NCBI GenBank assembly: GCA_937898635.1
Contig: CALEJW010000181.1
Location: 1-16,971, forward strand
DNA from: an uncultured Pseudomonadota bacterium
GTDB taxonomy: Bacteria > Pseudomonadota > Gammaproteobacteria > Burkholderiales > Usitatibacteraceae
Reading direction: 5' to 3'
Length of the DNA: 16,971 nt
The notes beneath the pieces were generated by a model, which was not told where the DNA came from, ran no database searches, and saw only the letters and a program-made list of their open reading frames with translations. Position numbers and translations under genes: made by a program. Position 1 is the stretch's first letter, and every line of letters begins with the position of its first letter. Positions 7,969 through 15,102 of the stretch are shown here, in pieces.

Positions 7969-8493
7969 TCAGCGCAGGTCCCGCAGCGCGGGGAGGAAGA
8001 CCTCCGTGACCAGGAGCGGGCGGCCGTGCTTCACGAAGCGCGAGCGCCGCGCCCAGAGCGGCGGGAAGTCGCGCCCGAACGTCCTGCGCGCGCGCCGGTG
8101 CAGCGGGTGGCGGGAGTCGATGCGCACGAACTCCAGCGTCTGCCGGCGCACCAGCGGGTCGGTGAAGAGCGCCTCGGCGAGCGGGCGCGTGCCCAGGCCG
8201 CGCAGGCCCCGCCAAACGCCATGCAGGTCGCGCCACGCCGCGATCGAGTGCGCGAGCACCACCGGGACGCCGTCGGCGCGCAGCACCACTTCCCGCACCA
8301 GGGCGCGGCGGTGCGCCGGCTGCCCGAGGTTGCGGTACTCGTCCTCGTTGGGGATGTGCGGGCCCTGGCGCACGAGCTCCACGCGGAAGTCCTTCGCGCG
8401 CGCCGTGATGCGCCAGGTGAGCGAGCCGCGCCAGGCGAGCCAGGGTCGCCAGGGATCCGCGTGCGGCGGCGCGAGCCGTTTCCATCGATTCAT
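7969..8493 (-). CDS. ubiC: Chorismate pyruvate-lyase UbiC
   Basis: A 174-residue soluble enzyme that converts chorismate to 4-hydroxybenzoate and pyruvate, the committed step of ubiquinone ring synthesis. Recognisable blocks are REVVLRADGVP (67-77), LGTRPLAEALF (100-110) and LLVTEVFLPAL (160-170). E164 in the last block matches the product-contacting Glu of E. coli UbiC (E155). E. coli UbiC is about 165 residues. The ATG overlaps the recG stop (ATGA, 4 bp), and ubiA follows 7 nt later, so this is a standard ubiCA pair coupled to recG. Confidence 0.93.
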   Translation of the reverse strand: MNRWKRLAPPHADPWRPWLAWRGSLTWRITARAKDFRVELVRQGPHIPNEDEYRNLGQPAHRRALVREVVLRADGVPVVLAHSIAAWRDLHGVWRGLRGLGTRPLAEALFTDPLVRRQTLEFVRIDSRHPLHRRARRTFGRDFPPLWARRSRFVKHGRPLLVTEVFLPALRDLR

Positions 8494-10574
8494 GCCTTGA
8501 GGAAGAACTGCCGGTGGCCGAGCCAGCGGTCCAGGTGCCTTTCCACCGCGTGGGAGCGCTCCGCGATCATCGTGTCGGCCACCTCGCGGGCGAGCTCGAT
8601 CAAGTCCGCGTCGCGCTCGAGGTCCGCGAAGCGCAGGAGCGGCGCGCCGCTCTGCCTCGCCCCGAGATACTCGCCCGGGCCCCGGAGCAGGAGGTCCTCA
8701 CGCGCGATCTCGAAGCCGTCGGTCGTCTCGTAGATGGTCTTGAGCCTCGCCCGGGCCGCCTCGGACAGGGGCTGATGATACAGGAGGATCGCGAGGCTCT
8801 TCGCCGTGCCGCGCCCCACCCGCCCGCGCAGCTGGTGCAGCTGCGCGAGCCCCATGCGCTCGGCGTGCTCGATCACCATGAGCGTCGCGTTGGGCACGTC
8901 CACGCCCACCTCGATCACCGTGGTGGCCACCAGGAGCTGCACGCGCCTCGCCTTGAAGTCGGCCATCACCTGCGCCTTCTCGTCGGGCTTCAGGCGCCCG
9001 TGCACGAGGCCCACGGCGAGGTCGGGGAAGGTCGCCTTCATCGTCTCGAAGGTCTCGAGCGCGGTCTTCAACTGCAAAGTCTCGGATTCCTCGATCAAGG
9101 GGCACACCCAGTAGGCCTGGGCGCCCTCGGCGCAGCTCTCGCGGATGCGGCGGATCACCTCGTCGCGCCGCGACTCGTCCACGAGCTTGGTCACCACGGG
9201 CGTGCGCCCGGGCGGAAGCTCGTCGATCACGCTCACGTCGAGGTCCGCGTAGTAGCTCATGGAGAGCGTTCGCGGGATGGGGGTCGCGCTCATCATGAGC
9301 TGGTGCGGCTCCACGCCCTTGGAGGCGAGGGCCAGGCGCTGGGCGACCCCGAAGCGGTGCTGCTCGTCCACGATCGCGAAGCCCAGGCGCGCGAAGCCCA
9401 CCTCGTCCTGGAAGAGCGCGTGGGTGCCGACGGCGAGCTGCGTCTCGCCGCGGGCGATGGCCTCCTCCGCGGCCTTGCGCGCGCGCGCGCGCAGGCTCCC
9501 CGCGAGCCAGCTCACCTTGACGCCCAGGGGCTCGAGCCAGTGGGCGAGCTTGAGGTAGTGCTGCTCGGCGAGGATCTCGGTGGGCGCCATGAGCGCGACC
9601 TGCCAGTCGTTCTCGATCGCCTGCAGCGCGGCGAGCGCGGCCACCAGGGTCTTGCCGCTGCCCACGTCGCCCTGCAGGAGCCGGCGCATCGGGTGCGGCT
9701 GCGAGAGGTCGTGGGCGATCGTGGCCCAGGCCTTCTGCTGCGCGCGGGTCAGCGCGAAGGGCAGCGACTTCACGAGCGCGTTGGTGAGCGCGTGCCGGCC
9801 GGGCATCCGCGGCGCGGTCTTCCCGCGGCGCTCGCGGTAGGCGATGCGCATGGCGAGCTGCTGCGCGAGGAGCTCGTCGAACTTGAGCCTTCGCCACGCC
9901 GGGTGGGTGCGCTCCTCGAGGCTCGCGCGCGCGACGTCGGGCGGCGGGCGGTGCAGCGTGAGGACGCTCTCGCGGAAGGGCCCCAGCGCCAGGCGCTCGA
10001 GGAGCTCGGGCTCGAGCGTGTCGTCGAGGAGCAGCGTGTCGAGCGCGTGCTCGATGAAGCCGCGCAGGTTCGCCTGGGACATCCCGGCGGTGGTCGGGTA
10101 CACGGGCGTGAGGGAGGCGGCGAGCGGGGCGCCCTTGTCCACCACGCGCACCCTGGGGTGCACCATCTCCGCGCCGAAGAAGCCCGGGCGCACCTCGCCG
10201 AAGAGGCGAAGCCTGCGCCCCGGGGCCATCTGCTTCACCTGGCTCGGGTAGAAGTTGAGGAAGCGCACCCAGAGCTCGTCCTTGCCCTCGGCGAGCTTCA
10301 CCACGAGCGTGCGGCGCGGGCGGTACTTCACCTCGCACTCGACCACCTCCGCCTCCACCAGCACGGGCTCCCCCGTCCCGGCCCGGGCGATCGGCGTGAG
10401 GCTCGTCTCGTCCTCGTACCTGAGCGGCAGGTGCAGCACGAGGTCGAAGCGCGAGTGGATGCCGAGCTTTTCGAGCTTCGCGCGGACGGCGGGGCCGGCG
10501 ACGAGGTCGCTCGAGGCGCTCGGCCCGGCGGGTGCCGCGACTCGCGCCGCGCGAGGGGGACGCGAGGCGGCCAC
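8490..10574 (-). CDS. recG: ATP-dependent DNA helicase RecG
   Basis: A 694-residue branch-migration helicase that remodels stalled forks and Holliday junctions (E. coli RecG 693 residues). The N-terminal wedge/OB domain covers about residues 25-215. The SF2 motor has Walker A GDVGSGKT (302-309), MAPTEILAEQH (329-339), Walker B DEQHRFG (403-409), MMSATPIPRTL (427-437), and motif VI QLRGRVGRG (581-589). All motor motifs look intact. The start is GTG, 8 nt after ridA, with only a loose GGGGAT upstream. The first 20 residues are Ala/Pro/Arg-rich and could be spurious, but no better in-frame start precedes the wedge domain. The stop overlaps ubiC. Confidence 0.97.
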   Translation of the reverse strand: MAASRPPRAARVAAPAGPSASSDLVAGPAVRAKLEKLGIHSRFDLVLHLPLRYEDETSLTPIARAGTGEPVLVEAEVVECEVKYRPRRTLVVKLAEGKDELWVRFLNFYPSQVKQMAPGRRLRLFGEVRPGFFGAEMVHPRVRVVDKGAPLAASLTPVYPTTAGMSQANLRGFIEHALDTLLLDDTLEPELLERLALGPFRESVLTLHRPPPDVARASLEERTHPAWRRLKFDELLAQQLAMRIAYRERRGKTAPRMPGRHALTNALVKSLPFALTRAQQKAWATIAHDLSQPHPMRRLLQGDVGSGKTLVAALAALQAIENDWQVALMAPTEILAEQHYLKLAHWLEPLGVKVSWLAGSLRARARKAAEEAIARGETQLAVGTHALFQDEVGFARLGFAIVDEQHRFGVAQRLALASKGVEPHQLMMSATPIPRTLSMSYYADLDVSVIDELPPGRTPVVTKLVDESRRDEVIRRIRESCAEGAQAYWVCPLIEESETLQLKTALETFETMKATFPDLAVGLVHGRLKPDEKAQVMADFKARRVQLLVATTVIEVGVDVPNATLMVIEHAERMGLAQLHQLRGRVGRGTAKSLAILLYHQPLSEAARARLKTIYETTDGFEIAREDLLLRGPGEYLGARQSGAPLLRFADLERDADLIELAREVADTMIAERSHAVERHLDRWLGHRQFFLKA

Positions 10575-10582
10575 GGAGCGGG

Positions 10583-10978
10583 CTATCCCCGGCTTTCCGG
10601 AGGGGGAAGGTGCATCACCGCGTCGATCTCCACCGCCGCGCCGCGCGGCAGCGACGCCACGCCGATCGCGGCGCGCGCCGGGTAGGGCTCGCGGAAGTAC
10701 GTCGCCATCACCTCGTTCACCTTCGCGAAGTTGGCGAGGTCCGTGAGATACACCGTCACGCGCACGACGTCCCCGAAATCCCCGCCGGCGGCGCGGCAGA
10801 CGGCGAGGAGGTTCTCGAAGACGCGGCGCACCTGGTTCTCGAAGCCCTCGGCGAGCTGCATCGTCTTCGGGTCGAGCGGGATCTGGCCGGAGAGGTACAC
10901 GGTGTCGCCGGCGCGAACCGCCTGCGAGTAGGTGCCGATGGCGGCGGGCGCCTCGGGGGTGGCGATGGCCTGTTTCAC
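10583..10978 (-). CDS. ridA: RidA family enamine/imine deaminase
   Basis: A 131-residue RidA/YjgF/UK114 protein. Family members hydrolyse reactive enamines and imines such as 2-aminoacrylate made by PLP enzymes, protecting those enzymes. Family features are YSQA (17-20), LSGQIPLDP (29-37), ENLLAV (55-60), the substrate-binding Arg in YPARAAIGV (R102) and Glu in AAVEIDAV (E117). Ala103 replaces the Ser/Thr often found after that Arg, so exact substrate use may differ. The start is GTG and overlaps the spoT stop by 4 bp (GTGA), which ties its translation to spoT. RidA subfamilies vary in activity, so 'RidA family' is safer than a strict orthologue claim. Confidence 0.92.
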   Translation of the reverse strand: MKQAIATPEAPAAIGTYSQAVRAGDTVYLSGQIPLDPKTMQLAEGFENQVRRVFENLLAVCRAAGGDFGDVVRVTVYLTDLANFAKVNEVMATYFREPYPARAAIGVASLPRGAAVEIDAVMHLPPPESRG

Positions 10979-13158
10979 GGGGATTTCTTCTTCAGTCGGG
11001 TGAGGCGGACGACCTCGGGGATGCGGCGCATGCGCTTGAAGACCTGCGCCACGTGCATGCGGTTACGCACCTGGATGGTGAAGACGATCGTGGTGTAGGC
11101 GCTGCTCGCGCGCTCCTCGGTCTCGATGTGCTCGATGTTGGAGTCGGCCTCCGAGATCTCCGCGGCCAGGCGCGCGAGGACGCCGCGCCGGTTGGCGGCC
11201 GTGAGGCGCACGTTCACGTCGAAGAGCCTGCCCGGGACGGGGTCCCACTGCACGTCCACCCACTTCTCCGGGTCGAAGTGGAAGGGGTGGATCGCGGGGC
11301 AGTCGTGGGTGTGCACGACGAGCCCCTGCCCTTTCTTGATCTGGGCGATGATCGGGTCGCCGGGGATGGGCCGGCAGCACGGCGCGAACTGCACCGCGAG
11401 GCCCTCCGTGCCGCGGATGGTGATGGAGTCGAGGCGGTGCGTGCCCTCGGCCACGGCCTCCGGGGTGGCGAGCAGCTTCTTCGCGACCACCACCGCCAGG
11501 CGCTTGCCCAGGCCGATGTCGGCCATCACCTCGTCGCGGGTGCGCGAGGCGTCGCCCTTGAAGAAGCGCTTCCAGTGCTCCTCCCCGATCTCGTCGGGGT
11601 TGGCCTTCAACGAGCGCAGCGCCTGCACCAGCAGGAGCTCGCCCACCTCCGCCGATTCCGCCGACTGCATGGTCTTGAGGTAGTGCCGGATGTGCGAGCG
11701 CGCCTTGCCCGTGGCCACGTAGGAGAGCCACACCGGGTTGGGGCGGGAATCCGGGTCGGTCACGATCTCCACGCGGTCGCCGTTGCGAAGCGCCGTGCCC
11801 AGGGGGACCGTCTCCCCGTTCACGCGCGCCGAGATGCAGTGGTTGCCCACGTCCGTGTGCACGGAGTAGGCGAAGTCGATGGGCGTGGCCCCGCGCGGCA
11901 GCGACAGGATCTTGCCCTTGGGGGTGAAGACGTAGACCTCCTCGGGGAAGAGGTCCACCTTGATGTGCTCGAGGAACTCGAGCGCGTCCCCCGACTCGCT
12001 CTGGATCTCGAGGAGCGACTGCAGCCACTGGTGCGTCTTCAGCTGCACGTCCTTCGACTGGTCCTCGGCGCTCTTGTAGAGCCAGTGCGAGGCGACGCCC
12101 GCCTCCGCGACCTTGTGCATCTCCGGGGTGCGCACCTGCACCTCCACGGGCATGCCGAAGGGGCCGAAGAGCGTGGTGTGCAGCGACTGGTAGCCGTTCG
12201 CCTTGGGGATGGCGATGTAGTCCTTGAACTTGCCGGGGATGGGCTTGTAGAGCGTGTGCAGCGCCCCCAGGGCGAGGTAGCAGGCGGCGACGTCGGGCAC
12301 GATGATGCGGAAGCCGTAGATGTCGAAGACCTCGGAGAACGAGATGTTCTTCTCCTGCATCTTCCGGTAGATCGACGAGATGTGCTTCTCGCGGCCGTGC
12401 ACCTGCGCCTCGACCTTGAACTCCGCCAGGCGCGCGCGGATCGCCTCGGTGAGCTTGCCCACGGCGTCGCGCCGGTTGCCGCGCGCGCGCTTGAGCGCCT
12501 TCTCCAGCACGCGGAAGCGCGTGGGGTAGAGGTAGCGGAAACCCAGGTCGCCCAGCTCGTAGTAGATGGCGTTGAGCCCCAGGCGGTTGGCGATGGGGGC
12601 GTAGATGTCGAGCGTCTCTCGCGCGATGCGCTCCTGCTTCTCCGCGTGCACGGCGTCGAGCGTGCGCATGTTGTGCAGGCGGTCGGCGAGCTTGATGAGG
12701 ATGACGCGCACGTCGCGCGCCATCGCGAGGAGCATCTTCCTGAAGTTCTCGGCCTGCGCGTGCTGGAGCGTGGCGAACTCGATGCGCTCGATCTTGGAGA
12801 CGCCGTCCACGAGGTCGGCCACGGGCTTGCCGAAGCGCCGCGCGATCTCCGTCTTGGTGGTGAGGGTGTCCTCGACCACGTCGTGCAGGAGTGCCGCCAT
12901 CAGCGCCTGCGGGTCGAGGTGCCACTCGGCGAGGATCTTCGCCACCGCGAGCGGGTGGGTGATGTAGGGCTCGCCGCTCATGCGGGTCTGCCCCGCGTGG
13001 GCGCTCCTCGCCGTCTCGTAGGCCCGCTCGATCTGCGCGATGTCCTCGGGCCGGAGGTAGCCCAGCACCGAGGAGAGCTCGGAGGCGTCCGGCCCGGGCG
13101 GGGGCGTCCCCGGCCCTGCGGGGCCTGCCGCCACCGTGCGCGTGCCGAGAGTCGCCAT
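10975..13158 (-). CDS. spoT: Bifunctional (p)ppGpp synthetase/hydrolase SpoT (RelA/SpoT homologue)
   Basis: A 727-residue long RSH enzyme controlling the stringent response alarmone. The hydrolase HD domain looks active: H68 in ITHP, H92-D93 in LLHDVVEDT, and D159 in KLADRLHNM. The synthetase domain also looks active: GREKHISSIYRKM (255-267), KDYIAIPKANGYQSLHTT (312-329) and the catalytic Glu E339 in VEVQVRT. The regulatory half has TGS (about 407-467), a zinc-finger/RIS region with C594-C595 and H616/H618/C620, and a C-terminal ACT domain (about 646-720). The first 30 residues are an Ala/Gly/Pro-rich tail. The ATG at 13158 lies 59 nt after rpoZ; the frame stays open upstream but that extension only reads through rpoZ. 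The gmk-rpoZ-spoT order is the classical proteobacterial one and supports SpoT rather than RelA. ridA follows with a 4-bp overlap. Confidence 0.96.
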   Translation of the reverse strand: MATLGTRTVAAGPAGPGTPPPGPDASELSSVLGYLRPEDIAQIERAYETARSAHAGQTRMSGEPYITHPLAVAKILAEWHLDPQALMAALLHDVVEDTLTTKTEIARRFGKPVADLVDGVSKIERIEFATLQHAQAENFRKMLLAMARDVRVILIKLADRLHNMRTLDAVHAEKQERIARETLDIYAPIANRLGLNAIYYELGDLGFRYLYPTRFRVLEKALKRARGNRRDAVGKLTEAIRARLAEFKVEAQVHGREKHISSIYRKMQEKNISFSEVFDIYGFRIIVPDVAACYLALGALHTLYKPIPGKFKDYIAIPKANGYQSLHTTLFGPFGMPVEVQVRTPEMHKVAEAGVASHWLYKSAEDQSKDVQLKTHQWLQSLLEIQSESGDALEFLEHIKVDLFPEEVYVFTPKGKILSLPRGATPIDFAYSVHTDVGNHCISARVNGETVPLGTALRNGDRVEIVTDPDSRPNPVWLSYVATGKARSHIRHYLKTMQSAESAEVGELLLVQALRSLKANPDEIGEEHWKRFFKGDASRTRDEVMADIGLGKRLAVVVAKKLLATPEAVAEGTHRLDSITIRGTEGLAVQFAPCCRPIPGDPIIAQIKKGQGLVVHTHDCPAIHPFHFDPEKWVDVQWDPVPGRLFDVNVRLTAANRRGVLARLAAEISEADSNIEHIETEERASSAYTTIVFTIQVRNRMHVAQVFKRMRRIPEVVRLTRLKKKSP

Positions 13159-13186
13159 GATCTCGCCGGGGCGGGAGGCCGGGAGG

Positions 13187-13200
13187 GCGCCTCGCGGCGC
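13187..13200 (-). other. Short GC hairpin with GNRA loop in the rpoZ-spoT spacer
   Basis: On the minus strand, GCGCC-GCGA-GGCGC can form a 5-bp stem closed by a GCGA (GNRA-type) loop. It sits in the 59-nt gap between rpoZ and spoT, 28 nt before the spoT start. It could affect mRNA processing or relative expression. In DNA this GC-rich such a stem can also arise by chance. Confidence 0.3.
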
Positions 13201-13217
13201 TTCCCCGGGGTGGGGTG

Positions 13218-13439
13218 TCAGAGCACCGGGGGCGTCGGCGCCGGGGGATTGAGCAGTTCCTTGCCCACCTTGCCGCCCGCGATCTCGCGCAGCGCGACCA
13301 CGCAGGGCTTGTCCCGGTTGGCCTCCACCATGGGCGAGGCGCCGAGAGCGATCTGGCGCGCGCGGTTGGTGGCCGCGAGCGTGAGCTCGAAGCGGTTCGA
13401 GAAGTACTTGATGCAGTCGTCGACCGTGATGCGGGCCAT
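13218..13439 (-). CDS. rpoZ: DNA-directed RNA polymerase omega subunit RpoZ
   Basis: A 73-residue omega subunit, which helps fold beta-prime and forms part of a ppGpp site on RNA polymerase. The sequence has the typical N-terminus MARITVDDC, then NRFELTLAATNRARQ (15-29) and KPCVVALREIAGGKV (44-58), in line with family conservation. It ends in a short Pro-rich tail. GGAG lies 9 nt before the ATG, and the gene starts 11 nt after gmk. The position between gmk and spoT is the conserved one. Confidence 0.95.
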   Translation of the reverse strand: MARITVDDCIKYFSNRFELTLAATNRARQIALGASPMVEANRDKPCVVALREIAGGKVGKELLNPPAPTPPVL

Positions 13440-13450
13440 GGGAATCTCCG

Positions 13451-14101
13451 TTACCTGAATTCGTCGAGAAGGCGCGCGAGGCGCGCGCCCTGCCTTTCGC
13501 GCGAAAGCCGCGCCGCGCGAACCACCGCCTGCAGGTCCGCGGCCGCGACATCGAAGCTTTCGTTGGTAATTATATATTCAAATTCAAGAACATGCGAGAT
13601 CTCCTCGCGGGCGCTGGCCATGCGCCTCTCGATCGTCTCCGGGGTGTCCTTGCCGCGGGCCGTGAGGCGGCGGCGAAGCTCCTCCAGCGAGGGGGGGAGG
13701 ATGAAGATGCCGACCATGCGGGGAAAGAGCTTCCTCACCTGGCTCGCGCCCTGCCAGTCGATCTCCAGGAGCACGTCGTGCTCGCCCGCGAGCTCCGACT
13801 CGATCCAGCGCCGCGAGGTGCCGTAGCCGTTGCCGTACACCTCGGCGTGCTCGAGGAAATCGCCCTCGGCCACCATGCGGTCGAAGGTCGCGCGAGTGAC
13901 GAAGTGGTAGTCGCGCCCCTCGACCTCGCCTTCCCGCGGCGCCCGCGTGGTGTGCGAGACGGAAAGGCGGATGCCGCGCTCGGAGGCGAGGAGCGCGTTC
14001 ACGAGGCTGGTCTTGCCCGCGCCCGAGGGCGCCACCACGACGAAGAGGTCACCGGGCATGGCGGGAGTTCGATCCGGCGCCGCGACGCGCTCGCGGCTCA
14101 T
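13451..14101 (-). CDS. gmk: Guanylate kinase
   Basis: A 216-residue enzyme that phosphorylates GMP to GDP with ATP, feeding GTP and (p)ppGpp pools. P-loop APSGAGKTS is at residues 24-32; the GMP-binding blocks are SHTTRAPREGEVEGRDYHF (49-67) and GNGYGTS (90-96); LLEIDWQGA (111-119) follows. The chosen ATG overlaps the yicC stop (ATGA), matching other junctions in the operon. A second in-frame ATG at 14059 would give 202 residues, closer to the usual 205-207, but it has no clear ribosome site, so the start is uncertain. Codons for residues 172-178 are unusually AT-rich, including the rare Ile codon ATA, and contain a perfect TATAAT on the coding strand. Confidence 0.95.
   Translation of the reverse strand: MSRERVAAPDRTPAMPGDLFVVVAPSGAGKTSLVNALLASERGIRLSVSHTTRAPREGEVEGRDYHFVTRATFDRMVAEGDFLEHAEVYGNGYGTSRRWIESELAGEHDVLLEIDWQGASQVRKLFPRMVGIFILPPSLEELRRRLTARGKDTPETIERRMASAREEISHVLEFEYIITNESFDVAAADLQAVVRAARLSRERQGARLARLLDEFR
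13569..13574 (-). promoter_or_regulatory. Possible internal -10 box inside gmk, upstream of rpoZ-spoT
   Basis: A perfect TATAAT lies on the coding strand within a 22-bp AT-rich island (13567-13588), about 130 bp before the rpoZ start. No convincing -35 hexamer is found at 16-18 bp spacing and there is no extended -10 TG. It could be a weak internal promoter or simply a run of AT-rich codons. Confidence 0.25.
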
Positions 14102-14964
14102 TCGATGTTCTGGACCTGCTCGCGCATCTGCTCGATGAGCACCTTCAGCTCCACCGAGATGCGCGTCATGTCCGCCGAGACCGACTTCGCGCCCAGCGTG
14201 TTCGCCTCGCGATTGAGCTCCTGGCAGAGGAAGTCCAGCCGCTTGCCGCAGGCGCCGCCCTTGTCGAGCACGCGGCGGAACTCCGCGACGTGGGCGCCGA
14301 GGCGCTCGAGCTCCTCGTCCACGTCGATGCGCGCGGCGTAGAGGACGACCTCCTGCTGCACCCGCTCGTCCGTGGGCGCGGCGCCGGCTTCCGCGATTCT
14401 CGCGGCGAGCTTCTCGCGGTAGGCCTTCATGACCTCGGGCATCAGGGGCTGGGCCTTCGCGACGAGGGAGGCCATGGACTCCAGGCGCTCGCGCAGCACG
14501 CGGGAGAGCTTCTCGCCCTCGCGCCGGCGCGTCTGCGCGAGCTCCTCGACGGCCTGGGCCGCCATCGCGGCCACGTCCTCGCGGATGCGATCGGCGGCGA
14601 GCACCGCCTCGGCGAGCACGCCGGGCCAGTGCAGGACTTCCGAGACGGAGAGCGCCCGGGCCTCGGGGAAGGCCTTCGAGACGCGCGCCGAGGCCTCGGC
14701 GAGCGCGGCCATGGCGCCGGCGTCGGGGACGAGGGCGCGCGCGCCGGCCGCGGCGGGCGTGAAGGTGAGGCGGCAGTCCACCTTGCCGCGCGTGAGCCCC
14801 GCGGCCACGGCCTCGCGCAGCACGGGCTCGAGCGCGCGCAGGTCCTCGGCGAGGCGGCACTGGAACTCGAGGTAGCGGTGGTTGACGCTTTTCAGCTCCA
14901 CCGCGAGCTGCCCGCCGGCCACTTCTCGGGTGGCGGCGGCGAAGCCGGTCATGCTGGCGATCAT
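14098..14964 (-). CDS. yicC: YicC/YloC family endoribonuclease or RNase adaptor
   Basis: A 288-residue member of the YicC family (E. coli 287 residues), which has been linked to RNA turnover. The N-terminal signature MIASMTGFA and ELKSVNHRYLE (23-33) are present, as is the C-terminal block CGKRLDFLCQELNREANT, which is strongly conserved. The ATG at 14964 is preferred over the second Met (14952) because MIxSMT is the family start. GGAG occurs about 10 nt upstream. It is the first gene of the long cluster, and its stop overlaps gmk by 4 bp. The yicC-gmk pairing is common in bacteria. Function in this organism is inferred from the family. Confidence 0.94.
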   Translation of the reverse strand: MIASMTGFAAATREVAGGQLAVELKSVNHRYLEFQCRLAEDLRALEPVLREAVAAGLTRGKVDCRLTFTPAAAGARALVPDAGAMAALAEASARVSKAFPEARALSVSEVLHWPGVLAEAVLAADRIREDVAAMAAQAVEELAQTRRREGEKLSRVLRERLESMASLVAKAQPLMPEVMKAYREKLAARIAEAGAAPTDERVQQEVVLYAARIDVDEELERLGAHVAEFRRVLDKGGACGKRLDFLCQELNREANTLGAKSVSADMTRISVELKVLIEQMREQVQNIE

Positions 14965-15042
14965 GGCGAGCTCGCTCCGGTCGGGACGGCGTGGAAGTCG
15001 GACGCACGGCCGCGCGCGGGAAAACTCCTTTGCCTTCGCGCC

Positions 15043-15071
15043 TTTACAAGCCGATTTCGATTGCCGACAAT
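15043..15071 (+). promoter_or_regulatory. Candidate sigma70 promoter for the kinase/phosphatase pair
   Basis: TTTACA (15043-15048), a 17-bp spacer, then GACAAT (15066-15071) gives 5/6 and 4/6 matches to the consensus. The predicted start of transcription is near 15078, leaving a leader of about 25 nt to the kinase ATG at 15103. It is found by pattern only. Confidence 0.45.
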
Positions 15072-15078
15072 GCTGCGA

Positions 15079-15084
15079 ATTATA
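15079..15084 (-). promoter_or_regulatory. -10 box of the candidate promoter for the yicC-gmk-rpoZ-spoT cluster
   Basis: Reading the minus strand, CGCTATAATTCG contains a perfect TATAAT. The -35 region at normal spacing (about 15102-15107) is poor, so an activator may be needed. The predicted start near 15072 would give a leader of about 107 nt before yicC. It is the only strong -10 match in this gap on that strand. Confidence 0.5.
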
Positions 15085-15102
15085 GCGGAACCCCCGCATC
15101 CC

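Noticed and set aside
9477..9492. (GC)8 tract inside recG
   Set aside because: It encodes an Arg-Ala-Arg-Ala-type stretch in a conserved region and is expected by chance in GC-rich coding DNA.
11053..13458. Plus-strand open frame of about 800 codons opposite spoT and rpoZ
   Set aside because: Antisense shadow of spoT with Val/Asp/His/Arg-rich low-complexity translation and no domain.
13159..13551. Upstream extension of the spoT frame through rpoZ
   Set aside because: It reads through rpoZ in another frame with no RSH similarity; the ATG at 13158 fits the family.
15070..15102. Earlier ATG for the kinase at 15070
   Set aside because: It overlaps the predicted -10 box and adds 11 residues with no kinase similarity. 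It cannot be excluded if transcription starts further upstream.
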